From the NCBI GenBank assembly GCA_002770795.1, contig PCTP01000237.1:1-6932 (forward strand): 6,932 nucleotides of DNA, read 5' to 3'. A program made the translations under genes and the position numbers. Below, one piece after another: positions 6,744-6,932 of this stretch; within the stretch, counting starts at the first letter, position 1; the number at the start of each line of letters is the position of its first letter. The notes beneath the pieces were generated by a model. It made no database searches and had not been told where the DNA came from. It saw only the letters and a program-made list of their open reading frames with translations. The DNA comes from Gammaproteobacteria bacterium CG22_combo_CG10-13_8_21_14_all_40_8. Lineage in GTDB: Bacteria > Pseudomonadota > Gammaproteobacteria > Enterobacterales > GCA-002770795.

Positions 6744-6932
6744 TCATATTTTACTAAATTTCTTCGATTTCCTATCTCCGCCTCTTGGTTTAGATGCTCC
6801 GCGCCTACCTGTTTGCCTTTCAATCTGCTTAATAAAACACTCTTCTCCTAACACCCACAAAACAAACAAATGGACACACACTTTAAACCTCACTTTAAAC
6901 CTTCTAGCTAATAGACTACTAAACCCTCGGTG
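6744..6932 (-). CDS. C-terminal part of a REP-associated (Y1/IS200-like) transposase, probable, 5' end beyond window
   Basis: The minus-strand frame is open from the right edge to TGA at 6746-6744, giving 62 residues without a start. Its last 36 residues (WVLGEECFIKQIERQTGRR, then KPRGGDRKSKKFSKI) resemble the C-terminal tail of REP-associated tyrosine transposases, where an LG..F...IE...GRR segment is followed by a basic Gly/Arg/Lys end. The catalytic HUH and Tyr motifs would lie outside the window, so activity cannot be judged. The first 25 or so residues (HRGFSSLL...FVLW) do not look like the family and contain a repeated RFKV. The gene may therefore be decayed or frameshifted upstream, and a pseudogene is as likely as an intact gene. 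It faces the glycosyltransferase gene tail to tail. Confidence 0.5.
   Translation of the reverse strand, partial: HRGFSSLLARRFKVRFKVCVHLFVLWVLGEECFIKQIERQTGRRGASKPRGGDRKSKKFSKI
6879..6902. repeat. Perfect 12-bp tandem repeat, two copies
   Basis: CACTTTAAACCT is repeated head to tail at 6879-6890 and 6891-6902. It lies within the open frame of the transposase-like remnant, where it encodes RFKV twice on the minus strand and keeps the frame. It may be a slippage duplication in decaying DNA. Confidence 0.9.

Noticed and set aside
6701..6902. Short repeats as a CRISPR array
   Set aside because: The units are 12 bp, only two copies each and nearly adjacent, with no spacer pattern.

Overview
The window reads as chromosomal DNA from a Gram-negative bacterium, most likely an AT-rich gammaproteobacterium. 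The evidence is a Sec/lipobox-bearing outer-membrane lipoprotein, an outer-membrane beta-barrel protein with periplasmic TPRs, good Shine-Dalgarno sites and a bacterial O-GlcNAc-transferase-like enzyme. The genus cannot be named from sequence alone; sulfur-oxidising or methylotrophic gammaproteobacteria often carry genes of this style, but that is an impression.

Layout. Positions 1-4232 hold three tightly packed minus-strand genes that form one operon, read from right to left. First is a TPR plus beta-barrel outer-membrane protein resembling the Slam / type XI secretion (DUF560) architecture (2775-4232). Second is a secreted FecR-domain protein with a C-terminal glycine-rich beta-barrel-like domain (1166-2764). 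Third is the 5' part of a PKD-type surface lipoprotein that runs off the left edge (1-1138). The start of the window is a perfect two-copy 45-bp tandem repeat inside the PKD-type domain of that lipoprotein. An AT-rich divergent intergenic region (4233-4584) separates the operon from a plus-strand gene for a 689-residue TPR/SPINDLY-family glycosyltransferase (4585-6654). At the right edge, convergent to it, is the 3' end of what looks like a REP-associated (Y1/IS200-like) transposase gene (6744-6932), accompanied by short direct repeats.

How the genes may work together (inference). The barrel protein has the layout of a translocator that moves lipoproteins or soluble cargo across the outer membrane. 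The FecR protein ends in a barrel-like domain reminiscent of the cargo-recognition domain of such systems, and the lipoprotein is a natural second cargo. No sigma factor or TonB receptor is present, so the FecR domain is not in the usual iron-sensing context. The divergent glycosyltransferase could modify proteins, possibly including the exported ones, but nothing in the sequence proves that link.
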